A stretch of DNA of 64,000 nt from the NCBI GenBank assembly GCA_030637515.1, contig DAOWGM010000002.1, forward strand, positions 1-64,000, written 5' to 3'. Under the pieces are notes generated by a model, which did not search any database, had not been told where the DNA came from, and worked only from the letters and a program-made list of their open reading frames with translations. The DNA is from Bacteroidales bacterium. GTDB taxonomy: Bacteria > Bacteroidota > Bacteroidia > Bacteroidales > UBA12077. Each line of letters begins with the position of its first letter. The stretch's first letter is position 1. The position numbers and the translations under genes are program-made. Of this stretch, positions 34,673-43,214 are shown piece after piece.

Positions 34673-36496
34673 TTAAGCAAATATTTGCAGATCGTGCAGT
34701 TTTTTGTAGACTCCTTGTTTTTTTATAAGATCATTATGCTTTCCTCTTTCAACAATTTCGCCTTCGTGCAACACACAAATTTCATTAGCATCACGAACAG
34801 TTGATAAACGGTGTGCAATTACAATTGAAGTCCTGTTTTTCATCAATTTAAATAAAGCATCTTGAACAAGTTTCTCCGATTCAGTATCTAAAGCCGAAGT
34901 TGCTTCATCTAAAATTAATATAGGAGGGTTTTTTAATACAGCCCTTGCAATGCTTATTCTTTGTCTTTGACCTCCAGAAAGTTTACTTCCACGATCACCT
35001 ATATTGGTTTGATAACCATTCTCTGTTTGTAAAATAAATTCATGAGCATTAGCCACCTTTGCTGCTTCTATAATTTGTTCTTCGGTAGCTGATTCCATCC
35101 CAAAAGCGATATTATCATAAATTGTATCGTTAAATAGAATTGATTCCTGACTAACAATTCCCATTAAATTTCTTAGTTCTTTTATTTTTAAATCCTGAAC
35201 ACTATTTCCATCAATGTGGATTTCGCCTTCAATAACATCATAGAAGCGTGGAAGTAAGTCAACTAGTGTAGATTTACCAGAACCAGATTGGCCAACTAAA
35301 GCAACTGTATTTCCTTTTTCTATTTTGAGATTAATGTTTTTTAGAACGTAATCTTCTATATATTTAAAACTTAGATTTTTGTATTCAATACTATTGGTGA
35401 ATTCTGTTATGCTTTTTGCGTTTTGTTTTTCTTTTATTGAAATATCAGCATTAAGAATATGATCAATACGATCCATTGAGGCCATTCCTTTTTGAACATT
35501 ATAATTTACAGTTGATAATTCTTTCGCTGGTGGAATTATTTGTGAAAAAATTACTAGATATAAAATGAAATCAGCAGGATTTAATAAAGATGAATCTCCT
35601 AAAACCATATTACCTCCATACCAAAGAAGAATAACAATTACCGATGTAGATAGAAATTCGCTTAAAGGACCAGCAAGATCCTTTTTTCTCCAGATCCTAT
35701 TCATTAATCGTGTATATGAGTTATTCTCATCCTGAAAACGATTATCTATTTTATCTTCAGAGTTAAAAGCTTTTATAATACGTAATCCAAATAATGATTC
35801 TTCAATGTACGATAAAAGCAAGCCTAATTTTTGTTGACTTTTAGCAGATTTTTTCCGTAAAGATTTACCAATTTTCCCAATAATTAATCCGGTTACAGGT
35901 AGAAGTACAAGTACAATCAATGTTAATTTAAAACTTATAGCGAATAATGATATCAGATAAATAATTATAGTAATTGGAGCTTTTATTGCACCAAAAAGAG
36001 AGCTAACAACTGTAGTTTCAACTTCTTGAACATCGCTGGTCATTCTTGATATTATATCGCCTTTTCTTTCTTCGGTAAAATATGAAATCTGGAGATTAAG
36101 AATTTTTGTATTAAGTGTATTACGAAGATCTTTTACAACTCCTGTCCTGATTGGGATCATTGCAAGCCTGCTAGAATATAAAAAGAAGGTTTTAAATAAC
36201 ACCATAACAACAAGTATAAGACTGACAGCAAGTAAAGCTTGTTTTTCGCCACTTGAAACCATCAGTTGACTTAAGAAATAGTTGAAATTATGTTTTATAG
36301 ATTCAAAATTAGAGACATCAGTAACAACTGCTTCGTTTACAACTGGCTGAATCTTGAAAAGTATTTGCAGGAATGGAGTAATCATTATAAATGATCCCAG
36401 TGAAAATACTGTTCCTAATAAAGCAAAGAAAATGCTTAGTAATACTCTAAGTGAATAAGATTTTACTAATTTAAAAATTCGTGAAATTATTTTCAT
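34673..36496 (-). CDS. MsbA-like ABC exporter (fused permease and ATPase)
   Basis: The 607-residue half-transporter is expected to work as a homodimer. The N-terminal six-helix membrane domain (residues 15-330) contains the coupling stretch ERKGDIISRMTSDVQEVE. The ATPase domain has Walker A VALVGQSGSGKSTLVDLL, the Q-loop MGIVSQESILF, signature LSGGQRQRISIARA, Walker B ILILDEATSALD and the H-loop VIAHRLSTV. Such proteins in Bacteroidota flip lipid A core or other lipids and hydrophobic molecules. The substrate is not determined here. It has its own promoter and terminator. Confidence 0.9.
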   Translation of the reverse strand: MKIISRIFKLVKSYSLRVLLSIFFALLGTVFSLGSFIMITPFLQILFKIQPVVNEAVVTDVSNFESIKHNFNYFLSQLMVSSGEKQALLAVSLILVVMVLFKTFFLYSSRLAMIPIRTGVVKDLRNTLNTKILNLQISYFTEERKGDIISRMTSDVQEVETTVVSSLFGAIKAPITIIIYLISLFAISFKLTLIVLVLLPVTGLIIGKIGKSLRKKSAKSQQKLGLLLSYIEESLFGLRIIKAFNSEDKIDNRFQDENNSYTRLMNRIWRKKDLAGPLSEFLSTSVIVILLWYGGNMVLGDSSLLNPADFILYLVIFSQIIPPAKELSTVNYNVQKGMASMDRIDHILNADISIKEKQNAKSITEFTNSIEYKNLSFKYIEDYVLKNINLKIEKGNTVALVGQSGSGKSTLVDLLPRFYDVIEGEIHIDGNSVQDLKIKELRNLMGIVSQESILFNDTIYDNIAFGMESATEEQIIEAAKVANAHEFILQTENGYQTNIGDRGSKLSGGQRQRISIARAVLKNPPILILDEATSALDTESEKLVQDALFKLMKNRTSIVIAHRLSTVRDANEICVLHEGEIVERGKHNDLIKKQGVYKKLHDLQIFA

Positions 36497-36521
36497 TTGT
36501 AAACTGATTTATTTTAAAATG

Positions 36522-36529
36522 CAAAGGTA
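36522..36529 (-). promoter_or_regulatory. -7 promoter element for the ABC exporter
   Basis: On the minus strand TACCTTTG fits TAnnTTTG, 26 bases before the start of the gene at 34673-36496. Confidence 0.5.
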
Positions 36530-36648
36530 TTTAAAAAATACTATAATCTCGATTATTAAGTCACTCTATGCAATTATATTGTAATAGTTGCTTCTTTTTT
36601 ATACTTTTGATCTGCCTTTGAAATAGTGGTAATTTTATTATTTGCAAA

Positions 36649-37452
36649 ATGAAAAAGAAGATTCTAAAGCGTACTTTTAAAAGAAATACACATAACGCAT
36701 TTTTTAGTGCATTAGCAGGATTTGGCAGATCAATGAACAGATTTTATGAGAACCGAAATCATGATGTTTATAGTAATGGAGAAGCCACCCTAATAAAAAA
36801 AATAAGTAAAATTAATCCTAAAACAATATTTGATGTTGGAGCTAACATTGGAAGTTATAGTTTAATTGCTAATGAACATTTAAAAAATGCTACAATCTAT
36901 TCATTTGAACCTGTGCCAAGTACATTTGAGCTATTAAAGAAAAACACTGAGCATATTTCAGAAAATACTATTATTCCTGTGAATAAGGGGCTTTACAAAG
37001 AAAATAAAAAACAATTTATTAATATTTATCCTGCACATACTCATTCATCTTTATTTGATATTAAGGGAGGGAAACATGCTGTAAAAGAACAGGTTGAAAT
37101 AGAATTGATTTCGGGGAATAGCTTTATACAGGAAAATAATATAGAATATATTGATTTTTTGAAACTGGATGCCGAAGGTGCTGAAATGGATGTTTTACAT
37201 GGTTTCGAGGATGCTTTGAAGAATAAAAAAGTCAGATTAATTCAGTTTGAATATGGCTATATTAACATAACAACTAAAAACTTACTGGTTGATTATCATG
37301 ACTTCTTTGCAAAATATGGTTATGAAGTTGGTAAGATATATCCTAAAAAAGTTGAATTTAAAAAATACAATATATATCAGGAAGATTTTATTGGTCCTAA
37401 TTTTATTGCAATTCATAAATCGGATCATGAATTAAAAGAGTTGTTATCTTAA
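36649..37452 (+). CDS. FkbM-family methyltransferase
   Basis: The 267-residue protein is a class I SAM-dependent methyltransferase of the FkbM type. The SAM site reads IFDVGANIGSYSLIA (about residues 60-74), followed by YSFEPVPSTFELLKKN, and later the family's EYIDFLKLDAEGAEMDVLHGF. The first 50 residues are basic and hydrophobic. FkbM proteins methylate hydroxyls on sugars, polysaccharides or lipids. The neighbouring O-acylation cassette (37.5-41.8 kb) makes a glycan substrate plausible, but this gene is on the opposite strand and that link is inference. Confidence 0.88.
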   Translation: MKKKILKRTFKRNTHNAFFSALAGFGRSMNRFYENRNHDVYSNGEATLIKKISKINPKTIFDVGANIGSYSLIANEHLKNATIYSFEPVPSTFELLKKNTEHISENTIIPVNKGLYKENKKQFINIYPAHTHSSLFDIKGGKHAVKEQVEIELISGNSFIQENNIEYIDFLKLDAEGAEMDVLHGFEDALKNKKVRLIQFEYGYINITTKNLLVDYHDFFAKYGYEVGKIYPKKVEFKKYNIYQEDFIGPNFIAIHKSDHELKELLS

Positions 37453-37475
37453 TAATATTTTTTAGAAGAATCTTA

Positions 37476-39011
37476 TTAAAACTGAAAATAAATAAAAGGT
37501 TGTATCTCAGATGATTTTACCTGATAAAGGATGAAAACGATAAAAACTACAATCAAAATTTTCACAATAATATGTGATTTTATAAACCAACCCCGATAGC
37601 TTTCCTTAAACGAAGATGGTAACCAATGGATTACAAGTCCGGCGGTAATTAATAATAAGATTTTGTAATAAGAAGAAATCATTATTGGAACCAAGGCAGG
37701 TTGAAAATTTAAGAATATTTGTCTGATCATATCGTTTGCTGTTTCCATTGATTCTGCCCTGAAAAATATCCATGCTATGGTTACGAGGTGGAAAGTAGTA
37801 AATACAGAAACAAACCGAAGAAAAATATTCTTATTTGATTGGGAAGTATAATATTTACTTAAGGATAAATTTAATTTTACCCAAAGCTTATGAATAACTA
37901 AACCTAAACCATGTATTCCGCCCCAGATAACAAACTGTATATTTGCTCCATGCCATAACCCTCCGAGCAGCATTGTAATCATTAAATTAATATACATTCG
38001 TGTTTTTCCTTTTTTGTTACCTCCAAGAGGAATGTATAAATAATCTCTTAGCCACGATGAAAGCGAAATGTGCCATCTGTGCCAAAAGTCGGTAATATTA
38101 ATTGCTTTGTAAGGAGAATTAAAATTTATAGGGAGTCTGAAACCAAGTAACAAAGCAACTCCTATTGCAATGTCAGTATATCCTGAGAAATCGCAATAAA
38201 TCTGAATTGAATATCCGTAAACGGCCATTAAGTTTTCAAAGCCTGTAAAGGATGTTGGTGCATCAAAAATACGATCAACAAAATTGATAGAGATATAATC
38301 AGAAATGAACATTTTCTTAACTAATCCATTAAGGATGAGGAATATTGCATGTCCAAATTCTTGTTTTGTTAATTTAAACTTTTGATATAATTGAGGAATA
38401 AACTCTGCTGCACGAACAATCGGTCCTGCTACCAATTGAGGGAAAAATGAAACATAAAATCCAAAGTCGATAATGTTTTTAACAGGTTTAAGTTTTTTAC
38501 GATAAACATCAACCGTATAACTTATAGTTTGAAACGTGTAAAAAGAAATCCCAACAGGTAATATAATTCGTGAAATATTTAACGACGAACCTGTTAAATT
38601 ATTTGTCCAGTTTGCAAGGTGGTTTACTACTGTAAAATTCGTGTTAAGTACTGAATTAAAAATATCTGTAAAAAAGTAGGTGTATTTAAAATAACCCAGT
38701 AAACTAAGGTTTATTATCACACTACATGCTACAAACAACTTTTTTCTTAAATCTGTTTTTGCTGAATAGATTAGTTGACCGAAAGAATAATCAGCTATTG
38801 TTGAAAATATTAATAAAGTAAAAAAATATCCGCCCGATTTGTAATAAAAGAACAAACTCATAAAAAACAACCATGCGTTTCGTACATGGTTCTTTTTATA
38901 TATGATAGAGTAAACGGTTAAAATAAAAGCAAAAAATCCCCAGAAGAAAAGCCCGGTAAAAAGCATTGGTTTTTCTTCAGAATAGATTAATATGTCTTTT
39001 ATAAATTCCAT
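37476..39011 (-). CDS. MBOAT-family O-acyltransferase (AlgI-like)
   Basis: The 511-residue polytopic membrane protein carries the MBOAT/AlgI signature: FWHRWHISLSSWLRDYLYIPLGGNKKG, and the catalytic histidine in GGLWHGANIQFVIWGGIHGLG (near residue 355). These proteins carry acyl groups, usually acetyl, across the inner membrane to extracytoplasmic glycans, working with SGNH-fold periplasmic partners. Two SGNH genes lie directly upstream on the same strand. The start overlaps the end of the second one by 13 bases, so the three form one operon. The glycan that is modified is not identifiable; alginate-like polymers, peptidoglycan or O-antigen are options. Confidence 0.92.
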   Translation of the reverse strand: MEFIKDILIYSEEKPMLFTGLFFWGFFAFILTVYSIIYKKNHVRNAWLFFMSLFFYYKSGGYFFTLLIFSTIADYSFGQLIYSAKTDLRKKLFVACSVIINLSLLGYFKYTYFFTDIFNSVLNTNFTVVNHLANWTNNLTGSSLNISRIILPVGISFYTFQTISYTVDVYRKKLKPVKNIIDFGFYVSFFPQLVAGPIVRAAEFIPQLYQKFKLTKQEFGHAIFLILNGLVKKMFISDYISINFVDRIFDAPTSFTGFENLMAVYGYSIQIYCDFSGYTDIAIGVALLLGFRLPINFNSPYKAINITDFWHRWHISLSSWLRDYLYIPLGGNKKGKTRMYINLMITMLLGGLWHGANIQFVIWGGIHGLGLVIHKLWVKLNLSLSKYYTSQSNKNIFLRFVSVFTTFHLVTIAWIFFRAESMETANDMIRQIFLNFQPALVPIMISSYYKILLLITAGLVIHWLPSSFKESYRGWFIKSHIIVKILIVVFIVFILYQVKSSEIQPFIYFQF

Positions 39012-40273
39012 TTATTTAAGTTAAGGGGTTCATTTTGTGAATCCCCTCTTAAAAGGAGGGGATTGTTTAAAGTACTATTTTCAATCATTTTCATTAAAGC
39101 ATTAAAAAATAGTTCTCCCTGAATTTCATATCCAGCTCTCTTAAAATGAAGTTTATCTTCACCACTTAATCCTTTTTCATACCATTCCAAAATTGATTGT
39201 TCTCCACCCATAATGGTGTAAAAATCCCAGAAATTTAATTTAAACTCTTTGCAAACTTTTAATATGTTAGCATTAACATCTTGAATATTTGGATTTAAAT
39301 ATTTTCTATTTTTAAGATGGTCGTTGGCAGTAACTAAAATAATTGCTGCACTTGGAGAAACATCACGTATCTGATAAATCAGATCTTTCAAAATATATTC
39401 ATGTTCTGTTTTACGAAAATCAGCATCATAAGCTTCATTTGTTCCGAGAGAAATAATTATTAAATCAGGATTAATCATTTTAAGATGTGAAGAAAAGTAA
39501 TCGTATTGTAAGTATGATTGGGCAGTTGCTCCATTAACTCCTATTGTATGATAGTTAATTTGCGATATTGTGTTTTCCAGAAAAATTCCATATAACTCAA
39601 ACTGACTATTTTCTGGTTGATTAATTTCAATAGAAATGGAATCTTCAAGTGTTGGTAGCTCAATTAAAGAGTATCCATCGAAGGTTTCAGCCTTTTTATT
39701 GTTTATTTGAATAATTACTTCTTCGTTTGAATTATGCAGGATTTTTATCTTATTAAAATAATATTTTGCAGGATAATCATACTTAAAATTCCGCATTTTT
39801 ATACTAATTGTAACAGCTGTATCTTTTGTTTGTACAGTTATTCCGGACAATCCCAATTTACAGATCTTTTCTTTGTCGATATTTTTGCACCACTCCCAAT
39901 TGCCCGAATAATTAACTTTAAAAAAGAAAGGATTATTTGTTTCGGCAATAGTGTATGGGAATATAAAGCCAGGAGCAGCAAACGAATCATTTGAAAACTG
40001 CATAAATAATTGTTGCTTTATTTTCTCTGTAAAAAATCCCGCTTGTAAATGTGAATCGCCAATGTGAACTATTTGTAATACTTGTTTTTTATTTGTCTTT
40101 AGATTATTAAATTTTTGAGTAAAATTATTTAAACAGGAATCATTTCCAGGATTGGTTATGAAATTAGCTTCGCATTTAATAAATGGTAAAGAATCACAGA
40201 ATTCCTGACTCTTAACAGATAAATTAAGAACGTTTAACAATATGATAATTATATAGAATCTGATTTGATTCAT
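38999..40273 (-). CDS. Periplasmic SGNH/GDSL hydrolase-like protein
   Basis: The 424-residue protein has a signal peptide (cleavage near SVKSQ). An SGNH core follows, with block I in LQIVHIGDSHLQAGFF (serine near residue 73), an asparagine block IISLGTNEAYD, and the C-terminal D-x-x-H in DKLHFKRAGYEIQG. A jelly-roll-like insert lies between blocks I and III. Such proteins act with MBOAT transporters as O-acetyltransferases or esterases. The last 20-odd residues (NNPLLLRGDSQNEPLNLN) are encoded by a GC-rich palindromic element at 39023-39064 and are unlikely to be original. It is one base from the upstream SGNH gene and overlaps the MBOAT gene. Confidence 0.85.
   Translation of the reverse strand: MNQIRFYIIIILLNVLNLSVKSQEFCDSLPFIKCEANFITNPGNDSCLNNFTQKFNNLKTNKKQVLQIVHIGDSHLQAGFFTEKIKQQLFMQFSNDSFAAPGFIFPYTIAETNNPFFFKVNYSGNWEWCKNIDKEKICKLGLSGITVQTKDTAVTISIKMRNFKYDYPAKYYFNKIKILHNSNEEVIIQINNKKAETFDGYSLIELPTLEDSISIEINQPENSQFELYGIFLENTISQINYHTIGVNGATAQSYLQYDYFSSHLKMINPDLIIISLGTNEAYDADFRKTEHEYILKDLIYQIRDVSPSAAIILVTANDHLKNRKYLNPNIQDVNANILKVCKEFKLNFWDFYTIMGGEQSILEWYEKGLSGEDKLHFKRAGYEIQGELFFNALMKMIENSTLNNPLLLRGDSQNEPLNLNKWNL
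39023..39064. repeat. GC-rich palindromic element inside the end of the SGNH gene
   Basis: AATCCCCTC (39040-39048) pairs perfectly with GAGGGGATT (39056-39064). A second arm GGGGTTCA (39025-39032) can compete by pairing with TGAATCCCC (39038-39046). The block is far more G/C-rich than its surroundings and is translated as PLLLRGD near the protein end. It resembles small intergenic palindromes scattered in Bacteroidota genomes. Confidence 0.65.
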
Positions 40274-40274
40274 A

Positions 40275-41807
40275 TTAAGGTTTCGATTCTTTTATATAAA
40301 AATTATAATCATTCATTAAAGCTTCGTAAAACATTTTTGAAATTACAACAGAACCTTTCCAGGTAAAATGAGTAAAATCTGTTCTTGCAAGAGCAGGATT
40401 TGTATTTACCCAAGCAGGCATAGAGTTTTCACCTCCCATTGCTTCATACATATCCCAAAATGCACAATCGGCTTTAAATGCTGCATTTTTTTGAGCTTCT
40501 CTTATTTTTTTAATATTTGGATATGAAACATACTTGTCATTTTTTTTCTGTGACATATCGGATACACCAATAACAATTATACAAATATCGGGTCTAAGAC
40601 TTTTAAGTGTTTTTAATTGCTTGTAAAATTGCTTTTCGTAATATGAATAATCATCGGTAATATAAGGAACCAGATTAACACCAAATTGAAGAATTATTAA
40701 TTTTGTATTTATTTTCTGATACATTGATCGTAAAAATGCAAGATCTGTTTTTGTAAAGTCAATTCCGCTACTTCCGCGCAAAGGAATGTTGTCAACAGCA
40801 ACTCCTGAATGATCATCCAGTGCAATCCCATAAATATCAGGACTGTCTTCACCCTTAAAACTTACTGTAATTTCATCCAGTGCTCCGTCAATGTCCCATG
40901 AAATTGTGTTTAGTTGTCTTGAAACAGGAATCATCTCTGCGTCCAGAGTTTGATCTTTGTATTTTAATTCTGCAATAAAAGGACCTTCATTAAATCCGTA
41001 AAAAACTCTACATTGTTTAAATTTCCTGGTTCTTTGATAGGTTATGTTAGATTTACGAAGATTTATTTCCCCATAATACATGGTATTGTCAAATGAGGTT
41101 AAAGGAGTAAATCGTCCAAAACTCATTAATGCTCCTAATCTTTTATGAGATATGTTTTCATTTTTTATATTTTGAATAGTATAACGTTCCCAGCTTCCAC
41201 TTAATTTAAGATCCATTGATAAATTGGTTCCTTTAATAATTACAGGAGTAAACATACCAATTCCGGTTCCTCCGAATTTTTTTTGTAACTCATTTCGAAT
41301 ATATGAAGTTATCCGGTCTCCTTCAATCTGAGAATCACCGTAATGCAAAATTCTTATTAATTCATTCGATGTTTTGAGATTCTTAAGATGATTGAAAAAT
41401 GGATATAAAACAGACCTATTGTTTTCTGGATATTCTAAGTGTTGTCGGATTGTCCCTGGCTGCTTTTCAGGAGTGCTTGTTTTTAAAGAATCATTCAATA
41501 TTAAGCTATCAAGTGTTATTTCAGCTTTTAAAGAATCGGGTAAAATATGAATGCTATCATTCAATTCTTTAATTGTATCTTCAATTATATCTTCAATGTT
41601 TTCTGTAATTTCTGTTTGGTGTTGCGCGAGAATTTCAGATATATCAGCGTATTCTGATTCTTCAACGGTAAATAGACTTTGTATATCAGGAAATTTTAAA
41701 ATAAGACTATTCCCGATTTTAATACCTTCTTTAGGAAATACAAAGGAAAATAATGAAAGCATGAGGAAAACAACAATTAAAAAGAGTAGAGTTTTATATG
41801 GTTTCAT
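40275..41807 (-). CDS. Membrane-anchored SGNH/GDSL protein, first gene of the O-acylation cassette
   Basis: The 510-residue protein has an N-terminal signal anchor (TLLFLIVVFLMLSLFSFVF). A low-complexity linker rich in D, S, I and L comes next (residues 45-125; a DSL motif recurs), then an SGNH core with IRILHYGDSQIEGDR (near residues 153-167). The fold continues through LQFGVNLVPY and ends with a DFTHFTWKG block carrying the D-x-x-H pair. It would act in the periplasm beside the MBOAT protein. The first 150 codons and the upstream region are duplicated in broken form at 42628-43081. Confidence 0.85.
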   Translation of the reverse strand: MKPYKTLLFLIVVFLMLSLFSFVFPKEGIKIGNSLILKFPDIQSLFTVEESEYADISEILAQHQTEITENIEDIIEDTIKELNDSIHILPDSLKAEITLDSLILNDSLKTSTPEKQPGTIRQHLEYPENNRSVLYPFFNHLKNLKTSNELIRILHYGDSQIEGDRITSYIRNELQKKFGGTGIGMFTPVIIKGTNLSMDLKLSGSWERYTIQNIKNENISHKRLGALMSFGRFTPLTSFDNTMYYGEINLRKSNITYQRTRKFKQCRVFYGFNEGPFIAELKYKDQTLDAEMIPVSRQLNTISWDIDGALDEITVSFKGEDSPDIYGIALDDHSGVAVDNIPLRGSSGIDFTKTDLAFLRSMYQKINTKLIILQFGVNLVPYITDDYSYYEKQFYKQLKTLKSLRPDICIIVIGVSDMSQKKNDKYVSYPNIKKIREAQKNAAFKADCAFWDMYEAMGGENSMPAWVNTNPALARTDFTHFTWKGSVVISKMFYEALMNDYNFYIKESKP

Positions 41808-41854
41808 TCAATGTGCACTTTCATTTTGATTCCTAAATATATCAATATTTCTTT
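41357..41854. repeat. Direct repeat copy A (5' part of the SGNH gene and its upstream region)
   Basis: These 498 bases match 42628-43081 in the same orientation at roughly 90% by eye. They cover codons 1-150 of the SGNH gene and about 45 bases upstream. Copy B lacks 45 bases found here, between two TTTAAAGAATC direct repeats, and has one extra base. Confidence 0.85.
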
Positions 41855-41898
41855 TAATTGAAAGGATTTGCAATAGAAGAATTCCTAAATCAAAAGAA

Positions 41899-41918
41899 CA
41901 TCTGTTGTAGAACAGATG
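41899..41918. other. Perfect hairpin in the SGNH upstream region
   Basis: CATCTGTT (41899-41906) and AACAGATG (41911-41918) form a perfect 8-bp stem with a GTAG loop. No T run follows, so it is not an obvious terminator. An operator or a remnant end is possible. Confidence 0.4.
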
Positions 41919-42025
41919 GTATCATTGATGAGTTAAGTATATTTGTTGAATTAGAATCTAATGATGAAGTTTTTTGCTAACAAAATATTTTGTTGTGATA
42001 ATATGTAAATAGGAAATAATTCGAA

Positions 42026-42619
42026 ATGATGAGGACACCAACACTTATTTTTGCTTTAATTTTAATAATTGCTTTGTGTAATAAAGTTCAAGCCAGAAAT
42101 GATAGCACAAGTTTATTTACGGGAGGAATGTTGCTTCATTCCGGCTACATTAAAAATAATAATTCATCATATCAGGTTGATGGTTTATGTTTTGGCTTAG
42201 GAGGGAAATTGGCTTTTCATATTGGCAATCATTTAAGGTTGGGATCTGAGGGTTTTTCGTCAAATGTAAATTATCAGAATAACGATGGATATCATAAATT
42301 GGGTTATGGAGGATTACTAATTGAATATCAATTTCTACCAAAGAAAATTACGCCGGTTTTTGGGTTTGCTGTTGGTGCCGGAACTATAAAAGATTTATAT
42401 GTTCTTCAGGGCAATATAGATGATAATAAATCTGATGAAGTTATATACAAAGTGTATGCAGTATTACTGGCAACACCTTCAATAAGTTTAGAATATGCTT
42501 TGAGTGAAAAAATTAAGATTGCTTTAAGGTTGGATTACATGATTAACTTAAACAATGAATATCAAAATGATTTTGCTTCCGGTCCCAGAATTCATTTAGG
42601 AGTTTTGTTTGGTAAATAA
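42026..42619 (+). CDS. Small secreted beta-barrel-like protein of unknown function
   Basis: The 197-residue product has a signal peptide (cleavage after KVQA). Alternating strands typical of a small outer-membrane barrel follow: GGMLLHSGYIK, GLCFGLGGKLAFHIG, RLGSEGFSSNVNY, LLIEYQFLPKKITPVFGFAVGAG, PSISLEYAL, KIALRLDYMI and a final strand IHLGVLFGK. I cannot name the family. It points the other way from the flanking copies of the SGNH 5' region and ends 8 bases before copy B begins. It sits wholly between the two direct repeats. Confidence 0.6.
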   Translation: MMRTPTLIFALILIIALCNKVQARNDSTSLFTGGMLLHSGYIKNNNSSYQVDGLCFGLGGKLAFHIGNHLRLGSEGFSSNVNYQNNDGYHKLGYGGLLIEYQFLPKKITPVFGFAVGAGTIKDLYVLQGNIDDNKSDEVIYKVYAVLLATPSISLEYALSEKIKIALRLDYMINLNNEYQNDFASGPRIHLGVLFGK

Positions 42620-42627
42620 AGGATATT

Positions 42628-43034
42628 TTAATTCATTCGATGTTTTTAAATTTTTAAGATGATTGAAAAATGGATATAAAACAGACTTATTGTTTTCTGG
42701 ATATTCTAAGTGTTGTCTTATTGTACCAGGTTGCTTTTCAGGAGTACTTGTTTTTAAAGAATCCGGTAAAAATCTGGATGCTGTCATTTAACTCATTTAT
42801 TGTATCCTCAATTATATCTTCAATATTTTTTGTTATTTCTGTTTGGTGTTGAGCGAGAATTTCAGATATATCAGCGTATTTTGATTCTTCAGGTGTAATA
42901 ATACTTTTTATATCAGGAAATTTTAAAACAAGACTTGGAGTAATTTGAATACCTTCTTTCGGGAAAACAAAGGAAAGCAAAGAAAGTACAGTAAAAACAA
43001 TAATTAAAAAGAGGAGCGTTTTATAAGGTTTCAT
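42628..43034 (-). pseudogene. Truncated, frameshifted duplicate of the SGNH gene 5' end
   Basis: From the ATG at 43034 the frame encodes the same anchor and linker as the gene at 40275-41807 (MKPYKTLLFLI, then ADISEILAQHQTEI). An extra T near 42775 then shifts it into a stop (IFTGFFKNKYS). The other frame carries on with DSLKTSTPEKQPGTIRQHLEYPENN until the match ends at NEL, just before the SGNH core. Fifteen codons between two DSLK repeats are missing. It lacks every catalytic residue and cannot be functional. Confidence 0.88.
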
Positions 43035-43081
43035 TCAATTTGTACTTTCTGTTTGATTCCTAAATATATCAATATTTCTTT
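42628..43081. repeat. Direct repeat copy B (decayed)
   Basis: This is the counterpart of 41357-41854. The left edge TTAATTCATTCGATG (42628-42642) equals 41357-41371. The right edge (GATTCCTAAATATATC and onward) equals the sequence upstream of the intact gene. The unit was therefore copied together with its promoter region. Confidence 0.85.
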
Positions 43082-43214
43082 GAAATAATAGTGATTTTAA
43101 ATGTTAAACTACAATGATCAAAATTTACAGTGTCAATTCTATTTTTTTTAGAAAACAATTTCATATTTTCGCCAGATAATTTTTACAAGTTAATTGATCA
43201 ATATTAAAAGCATC

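Noticed and set aside
41858-41980. A 40-codon open stretch as a real gene
   Set aside because: It has no start codon in a good context and no recognisable family. It could be a gene remnant and is kept only as part of a finding.
41981-41992. Palindrome CAAAATATTTTG as an operator
   Set aside because: An A/T-only core of this length is expected often in such AT-rich intergenic DNA. No regulator gene lies nearby.
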